Assembly: GCA_031216445.1 (NCBI GenBank)
Contig: CM062201.1
Location: 6,246,001-6,310,000, forward strand
Source: Lateolabrax maculatus
Taxonomy: Eukaryota; Chordata; Actinopteri; Acropomatiformes; Lateolabracidae
Direction of reading: 5' to 3'
DNA length: 64,000 bases
Positions 13,465 through 28,062 of the stretch are shown piece after piece. The notes beneath the pieces are model-generated. The model was not told where the DNA came from. It did no database searches and saw nothing but the letters and a program-made list of their open reading frames with translations. Made by a program: the position numbers and the translations under genes. How positions within the stretch are numbered: position 1 is the stretch's first letter; every line of letters starts with the position of its first letter.

Positions 13465-15554
13465 TGTGCGCACAGAGGTGACAGGAGGTGCTAGCAGTGA
13501 TCAAGTCAATATTGACCCAGTGACTTTATGTACCCAGACCCAAAACTATATTTAACTCCACTGTTGTAGCTCCACTTGTCATACTATATTTGGCTCTCAT
13601 TTAAAGGCAAACAGCTTTGAAAGTAGAGAAACACTGTTCAATGAAGATGAATAAGATCTCTTACAGGGACTTTCCTCTCTAGCCACGCTTAGTACTGTGG
13701 GTCATAATTATTTTCAAAGACATGGAAATCGCTTTATACATAGCGCAGTGAAAAAAAAAAAAAGAGAGACACCTCCAATGGGCTGTTTGAGGGTTAAGAC
13801 TTTGTTTTAAAGTTTAGGTTAAAATTAAGTTTAGGTTAAGGTCAGGTTAAGGGTGGCAGTCAGGCATTTAGTTTTGATGGTTAAGGTTAGGTTAAGGGGG
13901 TAGGTAGTGCATTATGTCAATGAATGTCCTCAAGTATAGAAGTACACACATGGGTGGATGCGTGTGTGTGAATGCGTGTGTGCGCGTGTGTGTGAATGGA
14001 CTCACTCTGTTGACTCTTGTCTTTGTGTTTTAGCTGCTGCAACTCCTGTTGTTTCTCATGGTGCTCCTGTTCTCGCCTCCTCTGCTCCATGTTAAACTAA
14101 ACCACACCGCACACATTTATATTAGAGCAACATATATAAAACAAATGGTTATAAAAGAACAATAAGTAAAGAAATCTTTATTCAGACAGTTAATATTTTA
14201 ATTAATGTTGCACAAACAAGATTAGCATATCTTTATGTTTTATGTCTTTTACCCGGATGTGCTGGTGCAATTGTTGCTGGGAGAAGGAGGTGCGGGGCTG
14301 AGGGGAGAACGGCGTGAGGAGTAAAGGCGGGTGCAGTGGGGTGAGGAGCGCCGTGTCCGAACCAGGGCGCATTCCCCGCTCTCCCACCCTGAGGTCCATG
14401 GGAAACAAAGCCGCGCACGACGCCGGCACTGCCACAAAGGAATCTGAGGAAAAGAGATGGGTGAAGGGAGGGAGAGGACAGAGGCGTCAATTTGCTTCAT
14501 CCCCACTAAGAGCAGTCGATTTACACAAGACTGTGTGGGAAACCCTACCTGAAAAACAATGAGCGCATGTAAACAGAGGCTAAGTGAACCAGTGTTTGGA
14601 GAAAACATACCAAAGAAAATACACCAGAGGTATGGTTTCATATAACAGACACTCTCACATAAAGTGAACTGTCTGACATGGTAGATGTATGTCGCAATTG
14701 AAGATACTGTGACACAGTTTACTGTATAAACGATCTTTTTATCTGTATTATAATGACCCTCAGGTGTAGCTTTAGAGTCATTTGAGGTGACCAAATACTT
14801 TAAATACTTTAAATTATTTATTTTTAGTCAGCAACAACTACTGTCACCTAGAAAATAAATGACATTTAGCATTGCAAGGAAAATGATGGGAAGAGATGAT
14901 AGAGGACTAGAATATGGACAGAAAACCCCAGTATCAGTTTGGGGCTTCCAGACAAAATGATTAGGAGATAATGTTTCTCACTTCATATTAAACATATTTT
15001 ACTAAACTGATATTATTTAAACACAAAGTCAATTAACTCTATTAGTCGTTAACATTTCCATTGCTATGTTAAAACAGCCATGGGTACAAAATGTATGTTG
15101 TGTGGATTTAATCTCAAGCCCTCACTACACCAGACCTAATTATTACAGTTGCCTACTACAGTTTATTAAGTGGTCTATTGTAACTGAGAAAATGTGGTTA
15201 CATAGGCTCTCCAGCAACCACTCAAACAGGTGCCCCATTGGAATGCTCCTGTGGAAATGATTAAGAAACTGACCGTCGGCAATGAAAAAAAAACTGCTAA
15301 TCATGAGGCAAACAAGGTTTTTTTGTACAAAAAGAGATCAACATGTAAATGGGTCAGTTTTATGTACATACACTGGGTAAAAATGATACAACTCTTAGAG
15401 TATATTAATCAACTCTATGTCTTTCTTTATATCTAAACTAGTACAACACACGCAGACAGACAAAATAATAAGTTTAGTCTCTGTTTCCTTTGTGTGTTAC
15501 ACATAAACTCAGACCAACCCTTACTCTATCTGTGTGTCTGTCTTACAGACACAA

Positions 15555-15588
<34 letters not shown>

Positions 15589-16757
15589 TTTCCATGCTCT
15601 TTGCATGCTGTCGGGGTTATTTGCATTGCATGGCTGAGTCAATGGGAAATATTGCCTCATCTGGAGCTATAAACAGGATCCAGGAAGGGAATAGTTTGGG
15701 AAAAGGCTGGGGGTGGTTTTTCTGTCTATGAGACACATACACACACTTATTTGCACACACTCAAGCATACAGATGAACTTGCACATGCACAAAAAAAATG
15801 CACATTGACTCACACACTAACAGAAACACAGCTGTAAACTCATACAGACATTTACGTGTGTCCTTCCAAACACAAACATGAACACACATGTGGATAATAC
15901 TGTGGCAAGCGACACACATTCACCTGCAGATGTATATGCATTTATTCATACATTTGAAAATATACACACACACAAACAAAAAAACAAACTAACAAACATT
16001 CAGAACACATGCGCACACACAGATTCTGTGAAGACATTTAAACACATTCACATGCGGCACACTCAAACACAGCTGCACACACAAGACAGGCTGGAGCAAA
16101 TACCTTTTGCTCAAACCTGCCTTGACACTTAAACCAAAACTTTAAACACACACACATACACACGCCCAGAGAAAGCCTTGAAATAACTTCATGTGACATC
16201 ATCGCCGTGCTGCTGCGCCTGGTGCTCAGATGTCAGGCTGCAGTGAGTGAAGTAAATGTCACTCATAAAGAGGCTTGGCCTGATGCCAACAGCAGCACTG
16301 GAAATGGGTGAAATGGAATAGAATAGAAAAGATGGATATGTAATTGGTGTTTCTACAAGCGAAGGTGCACACGCACGCACACGCACGCGCGCACACACAC
16401 ACACACACAGTGAATTGGAGTTACTGTGGTTTTATGAGCATCACTGTTTGGGTTAATGTGACCTAGCAGCGTGTGTGTGTGTGTGTGTGTGTGTGTCTGT
16501 AAGTGTATGTGCGTGTGTAGTTTCAGTACTCCTCCTCCATATTAGGAGGTATGAATGCAGAGAGACAGTCTGAATGCCGACCATGGCTGGAATAACAGAA
16601 ATCCCTTGGAAAACACACACACACACACGCACGCACACACACACACACAAAGACACACAAACACTATCTGTAATGACAGCAAGGAATAACAGGGCTATTA
16701 TTCTAAGGAAAAGGAGAGGAGAACATGCTTATACAAGGAAACAAAGGCTGCTACAGT

Positions 16758-16788
<31 letters not shown>

Positions 16789-19700
16789 GTCAGGAACACC
16801 AGTGTCGGTCTCTTTTACTGCCTCCCATGGGTTATAAATTGCTATGGAATGAAAACAGTCTCATTAGTATTCTCACAAACAAATGTCAAGTTACGTAACT
16901 CATAAAACACAATGTACAAATAAATGCAGAGTAATCTATAAATCTGTATCTGTGCCTCTAATTTACCACTCGTACATCATAATTTGTACGTCAACTTAAC
17001 ATTTTTAAATGGAAATGTATTTGTGAATCTCAACCTATTCATGTGGATCCTTTTGAGATCAAGCGCTACCTTGTAGTAAGTTAAAGTACAAATTATGATA
17101 TACAAGTGGTAAATTAAAAGCACAAATACAGATACAGATCACTTTGTATTTATTTATGCATTGTGTTTTACAAGTTACATATCTTGACATTTGTTTGTGA
17201 GAATACTAATCAGACTGTTTTAATTCCATACAAAACACTCACTGGTCCAGCATTTACCTGTACAAGGCTTTTTGTTTCTACAGAGAAATCCACACACACA
17301 CACACACACACGCATGTAGAGTAACCCAGTGTTGTCACTTCCAGTTGTAGCAAAAGTGAAAATAATAGATGTAAGTGAAAATGCAACAAAAACAAAAAGT
17401 GAAGAGGTGAAGAATATTACCAAAATATTTTTCTTTTGGAATTAAGACTTTGGAGGTAATTTATAGTTTGCTGAGAGGACACGCAACTAAACCACTTCTT
17501 CACAGTGTTATTATGACTGCTATCACTTTGCAAATATCAGTTAAAACATCCTTAGTATTGCAAAATGTTGCAAAACTTCAAATTTAACTTTCTGACTTTC
17601 TCTGACTACTTCAGCTCACACCTATACTGAGTGTGTTATATGTTACTCAGCATGGAAAGCACGCAAATGGGGTCAGTTACTATATTTATCACCGGTGTGC
17701 AGCACCCATAATCATGGTTGAGTCTACTGGCCCACAACAATGTGTGGTTATTTGATTTAGCCTCATTAGTTACCTTTAAAGCTATTGCATTTTTAGATTC
17801 ACACCAGTAAGTTAATTACAGTTTTGTTGCATCTAGTTTTCTGCAAATTACTCAGTGTGTATTGACACTTGGGGAGTACATGAAAATGGGTCCTTCAGTT
17901 TAGGAATAATCTCTCTGACCACTTAGCCACCCTGCTGCCCAGTGAATGGGTAAAATAACTGATAATAAAACAGTTCCCATGTAGCCAAAATTACTTCAAG
18001 TCTAGAAACTGTGTAGTGGTTTAGTCTCTGGACCTCTGCAACCACATTTAATCCCTCCGCAGTCTTTCTCTCCAAGTAATATGAGGCTGTAATATTTTTA
18101 GTTCTCTTAAAGAATGACATTATGTCACAGTTCATTACATTTGCTTGTCGTACCCTGTGTTGACCATGTGGTTGCGATTCTGTGTTGGTTTTAATTAAAC
18201 AGCATACTTTTTCTGTGCAAGTAGAGCCGGGAAGGCATTTACTAGAATAACACAAAGCATGCACACACATGTAAACACATAAATTTAAGCAACAGGTCCA
18301 TGTGAGAGCATGAGGTAATTTGAACCGTTTGCCTTGAAAATGCCTACAAGTGTCAGGAAAGTCAAGTAAGAATTAAAAACACACAGCAATGTGATGTTCC
18401 TGCTACAGTTCAGAAGGAGCAGGGCTTCACTGTACTTGAATTGTACTACAACATGCAACACTAATGAGTAGTCTCAACAACTGAGACAAGCATTAAGACA
18501 CTGCATTTTAAAACTGCTATGGATTTTTGGTTTGAGGTGGGTCAGGACGCTGCAGGAATTGAGGGAAATGTAGTCTTTGTTTTTCTCAGCCCAGTTTAAC
18601 GGAGAGACTGAGTTGTTGTTCTTCTGTTGTATGTCTGACAGGGTAGCTGCTCAAAGTGTGTCATTTTGGACGGAACTCTTGAGACTTGCGTTATCAAAAT
18701 GCATTTGTTGTTACAAGCTTGCCACAAGGTGTGGCCATATCAACCAGGAGTGAAGACACCAAAATGTTTGTTTAGTTAAATTTACTGATGGCGCAGAATA
18801 AATAGTGTACAGTACAGGGAACTCCTCTTGAAACAGTGCTCAGTAAAACTAAAGTGTGTGTGTGTGTATGTGTGTGTGTGTGTGTGTGTGTGTCTATGGG
18901 GATGTCAGTGTGTCATTATGGAAATCACCAACGACGCAGTACGATACAACCTGTCTGGTTATTGAGACCGTTGGGAATGTGGTGATTTATCTGAAAGATT
19001 AGGTTGATTATGTTCTCTCTACAGACAAAATGAAATACTTTGTGCATGTACATGTGTGACTGACAGAGAGAGAAAGAGAGTCTATCCCATGACCTGGCAT
19101 TTAGGTAATCCCTTCCTACCGATTCCTCCCCTTTCTATTCTTTTATTCTGAATTTGTGCTCTGCTTAGTCAGGACTGGTTCTACAGGTATGACAAGGATA
19201 TACAAAGGTATCTCTCTCGCGAACACTGTCTCACCTCTCTTTCTTCCTATTTTCCTCTATCCCTCACTCCCCCATACCCTCTCATGGAGTGGACAGATGT
19301 TGACAGAGTGAATGACGAAGAGAACAAGCCATGCGATGTGAGAGAACAGGGGCAATAAAAACAGACTGATGAAAAGAAAAAAAAAAGAATGACAGACCAG
19401 ACAAAAGACAAGAAAGGCGAGTTGGTCAGCAATCTTTAACAACCTGCAGATAAGTCTTGTCACTCTCTTCACGCTAAGGGAGAGCTGACAGCCAGCATAT
19501 TGCCACTGGTGATACTCAGGCTGTACAAAGTCAACAACCAACTCAACAGACGCCACCACTTTGTGTCTTGTCCCACGTCCAAATATAGCTACACTGCCTT
19601 CTTCTGTTTTGACTGTACTGTGTACGTGAGTGTGTCTAAATCACACTACAGCTTTTAGAGGCAACAGCTACTTTCAGTTGTTAAAGATGTCATTACCTCA

Positions 19701-20189
19701 GGGTATCTGTGAGGCTATTGGCTCTAAAAAAAGACTTTGATGCAAATAAAGGCCCTTTAAGGCGGGGGAAACTCATGAGGAGAGTTATTCGTTGTTCGAG
19801 AAATAGGAGAATCAGATGAATTAGTCAGAGAGGAAGGGCAGATGAAAAAGAAAGAGACTGAAATAAAATGAAGAGGGATAAAGGAGGGAATATGGAGTAG
19901 GAGACAGAGGAAAAGGGTCAGAGCAGAAAGACTGACAGGACAACCTGACACTGCAGAGAAATTCAAGCATTCTCCTCTTGACTCCATCTCTCACTCCCTT
20001 CATCCCTTTCTCCTCAAGCTTGGCGTGGCATGCATTTGTGTTATTATAACGTAGCTGCAACAGCAACCTGCCACTTCTCCCTCCTATCTCTTTCTATATG
20101 CCCCTGCAATAAAAAGATGTACATGTGATCTGTTTCCTGGTAATGTCAATCCAAAATGACTGCACATACTTGGAAGAGTTTACAAATGA

Positions 20190-20220
<31 letters not shown>

Positions 20221-23200
20221 TATGAGTATTCGTTCCAAAGAATTACTGATGCAAGTTTACGGCATGTCTTTCCAGCTCTATGCCAAAGAAAACAGTTTCC
20301 ATTTCATTAAAGCAAACAAACGCAGGGTCAAAGCCGCAGGTTCAAGTCTGGCTTTTCTTAAGCAAGTGGAGACGCCTGATAATTTGCAAAACAAAATGAA
20401 ACACTGCAGCAGGAATTATGTGGCTGGACTTGAAATGGTCAGCTATCAAGTTTTTTTGTGCACAAAAAAACTGGTTTTAGCAAATAATAACAGAGAAAAA
20501 GCAGCAAATCCTCCCATTTCAGAAACTGGAACCAACAAATGTTTGGAATGTTTTGCTTGATAAATCATTACACAATCGATCAATCATCAAGATTGTTGAT
20601 GATTAATGTTCCGTTGATTGTATAATCGAATAGTGGTTTCAGCACTAATTATTACCTTACAGGCACAGCAGAAGTGCTGAGCCAAAAGTCTACTAAAGGA
20701 CATTTACAGACTTAACTGATACCAAATTGTACAATTGTATATTGTCAAGATCTTACTATTCCTCACTTCCTGATTTAGAAAAGCAAAGCCTGAACTTTGT
20801 GCTGAAAGTGCATTTTAACCTTCCCCTCGACCGTTGATTAAAATACCGCCTCCATTTATCATAACAGGAGGTATACAGTGCAGTGATTTGTCTAGAAAAC
20901 AGATTAATTAGATTAATGCAGAGAATTCACCTAGAACAGCAGATCAGATTTAAGTCAAAGCTTAAAAAAATTAGTTGTCAATGTTGTTAATTTGATTTAA
21001 TTTGCAAAAAAAATTCTAACTGTGGAGTCAGTTCTAAAAACATTTGTGAAGGAGTAAAATGCACCATATTTATATTTTAGATGCACAGCAGCTTTCCCAT
21101 AGGAACAAACCTGTGGGACAATAAACAAACCCAAAATAGCAGCGACCCCAAAAACAGACACGGTTACTGTGCAATAACACAGAGGCCAATGTCAATGGCT
21201 GATCCCACAGAGGACGTTCTTCACTTTAAAGTCATCATCTGTATGGAAATCACGACAAACAACGTACTAGAGGTGTAAGCATAGATTTGTACATCATGTG
21301 CATGTGTGTGTGCATGACAGACAGAGAATACTGTGTGTGTGTATGTGTGTGCGTGCGTGTTGGGCAGTAACGGAGGAAGGTTGATGTATAATGCAGCATG
21401 GGTCCAGTTTCCTAAGTCCTCACTGAGTTTCCATAAACATCCAGGACCGCTGTCTGTTAGGTCAGCAAGCTCTCACACGCACACACAGACACACTGCGAA
21501 CATCTCTTGCATGGTGTTGCTGCTGTTAAAACAAGTGTAGCAGCAACAGCAGCAAAAGAAGGGTATCACAGAACGAGTGAGACAGACAGAGGAGAATTAA
21601 TTAACGCAAGAAAGAAAATCCCTCTCTGTCTTTTTCTACCGGTCTCTCTCAACTGCAGGCTGGGCTGATGAGGATCGGTCATCAGAGTTTGTCCCACTCA
21701 CGAGCAAACACACCACAGCTGGCTTCCAGCACACAGTAAGAGCCAAGGAGCTTGATACAACAGGTTTCACCTCCTGTTCGCAACGTATAAATGTCCACAG
21801 AAACAACAAACTGCACACATACACACGGACACATAGAGGGTAAACGATAAATAAAGCCAAAGGCACATACCCGTGTTTGTCTTGTAAATATCCGGCTATG
21901 TGAAAAACCCAGTAGCACTTCTGCCTCAGCCAGCTCACAGCAGGATCTATAATTAGACAGAGAGCTCCACTCCCCTCCAGTCATCTTTTACTGTCGGCCA
22001 CATCCTCTTTTCTTTAACTCCTTCTCTTTCTTTTCTTCCCTCCCTCTCTCTATCTCGGTCTCTATTTGTTGACGCTGACCGATGCTAAACGGTTGATTTC
22101 ATCATTTCATTCACACAGTAGGAGCACCTTGTCTGGGAGAAAATGGGCATTTTCCGGTTAACTGCAAACTCCAGACTCATTTTAAATGAGGTCTGGAATT
22201 AAATTTAAGATGAATGACAGCGAAATTAAGAGGCAATGTAGTCAAAATAAACCTGAAACTATAAATGTGTAGACTACGAAAAAGGTTAGCAAGAAATGAA
22301 TGAAGTGGTGAAATATTAGACCTCTTATAACGATATAGGGTGCCTTTTAGGATTTCACAAGCCCCTGTTGTGTAACAATAACATCTTCTCTTACACTACA
22401 AATTTCCTAATTGTCACACATTAGCCAGTGATGACCGTCAGCTTTTGCCACTGCGGGATCTCTACAATCCATCCCATAAAGAGCAGGGCTTGTAACCATG
22501 GTAATGGGGGCGGTCGGGCAGGCAGGAAGTTAAGTCTATAAAAACACAACAATGAGAGAACCAGGGTGGCTTCCTGTTTAAGAGCTGAGTTTAGACTCCC
22601 ATTTCCTCCCCTCTCCTCCCCCTGCTGTTGTTGTGACGCTGCTGCCGCAGTGCCCTTGAGCCCCACGGCAGTACAATGTCCCATTAGAATTCATGCTCAG
22701 GCAGTAAAACCAAAACAACCATGGCTTATCTGACAGCCCCTCCATCACTTTCTCACACACTCCCAAATCACTTTTTTCCATTCCTCTCAATGTATGGCTT
22801 TAGTGAAAAGGGCTTTGACATCCATTAACGACTCAGATTAATGACTAACAGTGCCCCTGAAGGCAGCACACTAATGTACTGAACACACAATCGCTTACAA
22901 ACACATCCATTAAAGGAACATGGAAAACTACAAAGTAAATTATTGACAATCCAGTTAAATTGTGTTTTATCTATTTCAATTGTTTGTGGGACTGAATGGA
23001 CTTGAATAAATCCTGTATACCGATTTTGGAGCATCAAACGATCACCCGCTACAGGCCAAAACCATAGTTTCCTCAGGCTTCGCCCTGCCCAAGCTTGGTA
23101 CACCATCTTTTAGGTCTTATCGCATGTGCTCATGCTCCACCTCCCCAACGGTGCGGGTGAGATGGACCAGTAGTGTGCCTGACCTTGTGGGGCTCAGATC

Positions 23201-24516
23201 CCACCTAAGCCGGCGTGCAGCCTTCACTTTCATTGTGGCACGGGGGGGGTTTGCTTCACCCTCTGACTGGCGCCCCGATAAAAGCAGAACTTTTACTTTA
23301 TTTAACACTTCATTTTTTACCTTTGGACAGATCCAGGTGAGTTGTTTTTCCTTGCTTTCAGAGTTTATGCTAAGCTAAGCCTCTGCTTTTGCAATTCTAC
23401 ATTAAGCTTATTTTACTTTTGGGGAAGTGTAGTGCTGTGAATCAAAGTAGTTGCAGCAATGTGACATCTGTCTCCCAGTATTTTCAGTTTGATGACATTT
23501 GAGATTCTGTAGATGGTGCTGTTTGTTTTCTTTGTCCATTCAACTGTTGTGGGTGTTGCAGCTCATGATAATTATCCAACTCTTCCTCTATTTTTTTTTT
23601 TTTAAAAAAAGATCTGTTCTTCTGTTATTGTAAAATATCACTTACGAACCGGTTCCTTTTCCCAGGAATGACAGACAGGACATCTACATTAAATCATTTT
23701 ATTGATGAAGGTTGATTCACTGTATTAAAAACTCAATGTTTAGTGTACAAACAAAATAAATGTATTATTAGTATAAAAATGATTATTATTCAAATGAAAA
23801 AGGTGCAAAAGGTGAGGGTGTATTCACTAAAAAAAAAAAAAATCTACAGAGTTGCTAAATCAGCCTTGTGCAACACAGGATCTCTATGAATAGTCTGGTA
23901 CTGACAGTTAGGATCACATGCTCTTTAGTCTAGGAGCTCTCCGTTTCTCTCATCAGACCTCAGAGTACTAACTGAACTGTGGGTGTAACACTAAGTGTCA
24001 AAAAACATACCAAGTACCACGGACTGCTTGGTCATTCTTCAATCAGATATTGACTGATTTAAATCACAGTTGGCTAATTGCATGCATAATTTAAAAGGTT
24101 TAAGTAATTTAGTTAAAAGGAAAAAAAAAGGTTTTTGTAAACAAATACTGTCAGACAAGTATAACTGTGGTATCTGTACCGAAGTTATTTTTCAGTATTC
24201 TATCTCCGTCTCTCACTTACTTTTTCTATCTCCTATCTCTGTTTCTCCCTCCTTCATCCTCAGGAATCCACAGCTGTCACTCCCATTCAAAACCTCCCGT
24301 TTTCCCATAGCAGCTGGCCAGACTGTGGTTTGTGTGTGTGTCAAAGCCTGTGTGTGTGTGTGTCTGTGTGTGTGTGTGTGTGTGTAGGCCTGCCTGCCTA
24401 CAACTGTCGCCAAACTATTTCTATATTTATGGTGTTGCTCTGTTGGTGCATACTTGGGTGTTCAAGTGTAAGTGGTAGTGTGTGTGGCTGTCGACAAGTT
24501 TAAGAACTACCCTCTG

Positions 24517-24564
<48 letters not shown>

Positions 24565-27500
24565 TAATATAGAAAGATGAGGACAACCCTCTTGAGTGAG
24601 AACATTTAGCTGGTGCTCACATCTACAGAGGGGTTAAGTGAGGACACCGGAGGCATCTAAATCATCCACGTGTCTCTGGTAGATATCTGGCTCGAGGCCT
24701 TCATGTGAGCCATCTTGAGGGAGGGGTGATTTTATGTCCATATCATGTACAAGAATAAAATCCACGCTCAGGTACTCTCACACTTCTTAAACTAAGTACT
24801 TTAGTCATGAAGTGTTCTCCCCACTCTCTTTATAGTTTGATTGCTGGTTACCTACACCTTGTGGAATGCCTTTTGAGCACCCCTACAGTGGTTGTTAACT
24901 TGTTGGATTCCTTGAGGAAACACTGGCTGCCATCGGAAAAACAAAGTTAAGCGTCTACAGCCATGTTGCGGCTGTGAAAGGACGTACTTGGGCTGCAGGT
25001 ATAATGTTTACCATGTTCTGCAATGCATTCTGGTCTAAGGCTGTAGTGAGCCCAGAAGCTGGTATCTTTTAATCAACTACAATGAATTTTTCCTGGTTTG
25101 ACTGCTTAATGTCAGATAATTCTAGAGAGACTGGAGAGATTTGAAAATGACATTTAGCATGTTGTTGACATCTATGAAAACAACAATAATAAGAAACCTG
25201 TACCAATTAAAAAGAAACAGATCCAGAAATGGAAAGTACAAGTATGTATTTTCTTTCCACAGGTGAGACAACAAGTAAGTAATTTGGGATAAACATCTGG
25301 ACGAAATTTCTGTTTGACACCAGTCAATCACAAGAAACAATGTTGCTTTCATCAAATTACATTACACAAATTTGCCTGCGTCTTTCTTCTTCTCAAAGAG
25401 ATTTATGAATGTCGCACGTATGCTCGTAAAAGAGGAATCTAAGTAAGTTATTACATCCTGCTTCAACCAAACAGGTGCTTTAGGATTCCACCAGGTCTGT
25501 ATGCCAATAATACACACATTTACATAACTCTCTCACATTCCATGTGTCCTTGTCATCTTTCGCTGGAGGCGGTGTTGCAATTCACCTGAAGCTGGAAACT
25601 TTAGAACACTTCATTCATCACACACACACACACACACAGCACAGGAACAAATGAATGTGAGTGCCTCTGTCTGGCAGAGAGGAGAAACCAGGTGTGCTGT
25701 CCAGTTTGACAAATGACACTGAATCATCTTTCTGCTGCACAGACAACAGAGGCAAAGCTAAGAGCCCAACTTAGGACCTTATTGACATCTCTGTTTGCTG
25801 TCTTTAACACTATCTGCTGTGTGCAGCTGAACACAATCACCAGAAGCTTTGGTCAACTTTCAAGGATAAATCAGATTGTACGAGTTTGTGATTGATTCTT
25901 CTTCTTCTTTTTCTACTCTAAAACAGAGTTGAATAAGTTTTTCCTTGGAACAATCCTCTGGCATGGAGAAAAGTGATACGATTGTTGTTTGTTCAGAATA
26001 ACCAGAAGAAGAAGTGGGTAGCATGAGTAATGACAGCCACCATGACTTAACTGTCAAAGAAATGATCACTATGTCTGACTGACAAGTGATCTATTGGATC
26101 TAAAGTTGCTTTGGATCCTCCTACTGACATATGCATTATAAAACAAGTGAGGAGGAAGTGTTTCTTTCTGTTGCATGAGAGATTTATTTCTGAACTATTA
26201 AAAATAACTTTTAAAGATTTTTTGAAAACTTTTTTGAAAACCAAATTCCTTTCAGTCACACTTTGAATCAGCTGCTGACCTATGCAGACTTCTTTATTGC
26301 TCCTCATGTGTGAATTCTTTTTTGCCTTGTGCCTTCCTCCACGGGGAGGTCGGAGGTCATGATCAGTTACAAAACAGATGTCCTGAAGCTGGAAGGCATT
26401 CACTGCTTTGCCCATGGACACTTTGCAGCGAGAATGTTGGTCAACAAGGGGGCTGAACTGTTTGAACTCTCCATACTAGTTGACTTTCTAAAAATCTTAT
26501 CCACAGCGCGTAAGGTAAAGTCATCAGTGTAGCAGGAAGAATATCTATTGAGTATCTAATAATTTCACTGAATATTTAACCCATCAGGAATGTGGAAGCT
26601 AATGGCACAACTGACAGGAACAAGTACTGTCCAAATACGCTTTGGCAAAGCAATGTTTCCTCCAGCTGCGGCAATACAGCTGCTCAACAGCCAACAGCAG
26701 CACTGGTGGTACTAGGCAGCTCCCAGTGAAACATGGGGAAAACCCTTCCTTCATAAGGACATACACCTGCTTTAAATGAATGCGCTCAGTTGAACTTTCT
26801 GGGTATTTTCAGTTAGAAAACTGGGTTTCATTCATGCAAATCTCAGAACTAATTATTTTATAATCACTTCACTAGACCTTAATGAAGAACTTCAAGGTTT
26901 GACTTCAAAAATTCAAGATGATAAATTCAACATTTCTACACATCTGTCCTCTCTCATAGACACACTCCTGCTCTTCATAACATCAAACACATTCTCCACA
27001 TTTCCCAACACAGATAAAGCCACTCAACACAGCAGCTCACTCAAAGGGATCGTCCCCTTTATCTTCTAACACACACACACACACACACACACACAACATC
27101 ACACGCAGTCACACAGATACAAGTCCAGCTTTATCATCAAAACACACAATACACTCACACGTTTTACTTAAAAAACACAAAGCTGGGCGAGGCAAACAAA
27201 TGCTAATGCAACACAGCTCCAGCTCAAATGTTCATTGTTCTTTCTCCTTCTCACAAATACTTCATCGAGCTGAAAGGGAAATTATTTCAAATGAGCTGAA
27301 TGATCTTGCTGGTTATCAGCGGTGAAAACAGTGAGTCATGAAAACAGTGGTGACTTGGTGACTGATACACTACACTGATAGCCTGTGGTAGTGGTGTAGA
27401 GATTGTAGTTTTTTTTTGTAGCTACCAATCTGCAGCACAAAGCTTTTCTGCTGATAAGAACGAGAGTAGATATCTGCTTATCCTGCTGAAGCCTCAGTCT

Positions 27501-28020
27501 GCCCTGCAGGCAGGATACCAATTGATTCAACTCAGCAAAATTAGACAAACTTCAAGTTAAAGCTTAGTTCATATGATTGTGTTTTTCTGCTGCCGCCTGA
27601 CCTGTTCACATTTTATAGCGAATATAACACCTCGAGCTGACTGACTGTCAGAGCAACGAACATAGGAAAACATCTTGCAAAACATTAATGAACTTTAGTG
27701 TAAGTGTGAAACAGGATTTGCTGTCAGTACTCTGACATCTGCCTCCGTCACTTACTTCATGTTCTTATTTTGACACATCTTTCCATCCTCCCATCTATAT
27801 TTCTCTCTACCGTTTGTAAATCTACCTCTCTGCTCTTTTTGCTTCCTTTCAATTTCCTCATCTTATTTTTTTTTATCTATGTTCTTTTCTTGGTAAAAGT
27901 TAACGTGTTCCAGGAAGGCGGCTTCATGAATATGCACAGTCACACTCGGCTGTCTGCACGGACAACAAAGGAAGAAGACATTAACATTCCTTCACATGCT
28001 CTGCACTCTGGTCAGGGAAG

Positions 28021-28062
<42 letters not shown>

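Noticed and set aside
13796..13915. Interstitial telomere-like TTAGG repeats
   Set aside because: The units are irregular (TTAAGG, TTTAGG, TTAGGTTAAG) and belong to a dispersed repeat with defined flanks. There is no perfect TTAGGG array.
14249..14794. 181-codon minus ORF and two other frames over the MDLRVG exon
   Set aside because: Only the MDLRVG frame between 14253 and 14443 has homology. The others are shadows running into intron.
23116..23378. Pocket of higher GC with an ORF followed by CAGGTGAGT
   Set aside because: It looks like a terminal exon plus donor, but the translation is not recognisable and no partner exon was found on the plus strand.
26047..26532. Opposed ORFs of 124 and 67 codons
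   Set aside because: Intronic, unsupported by homology. The coding pattern is not consistent on either strand.
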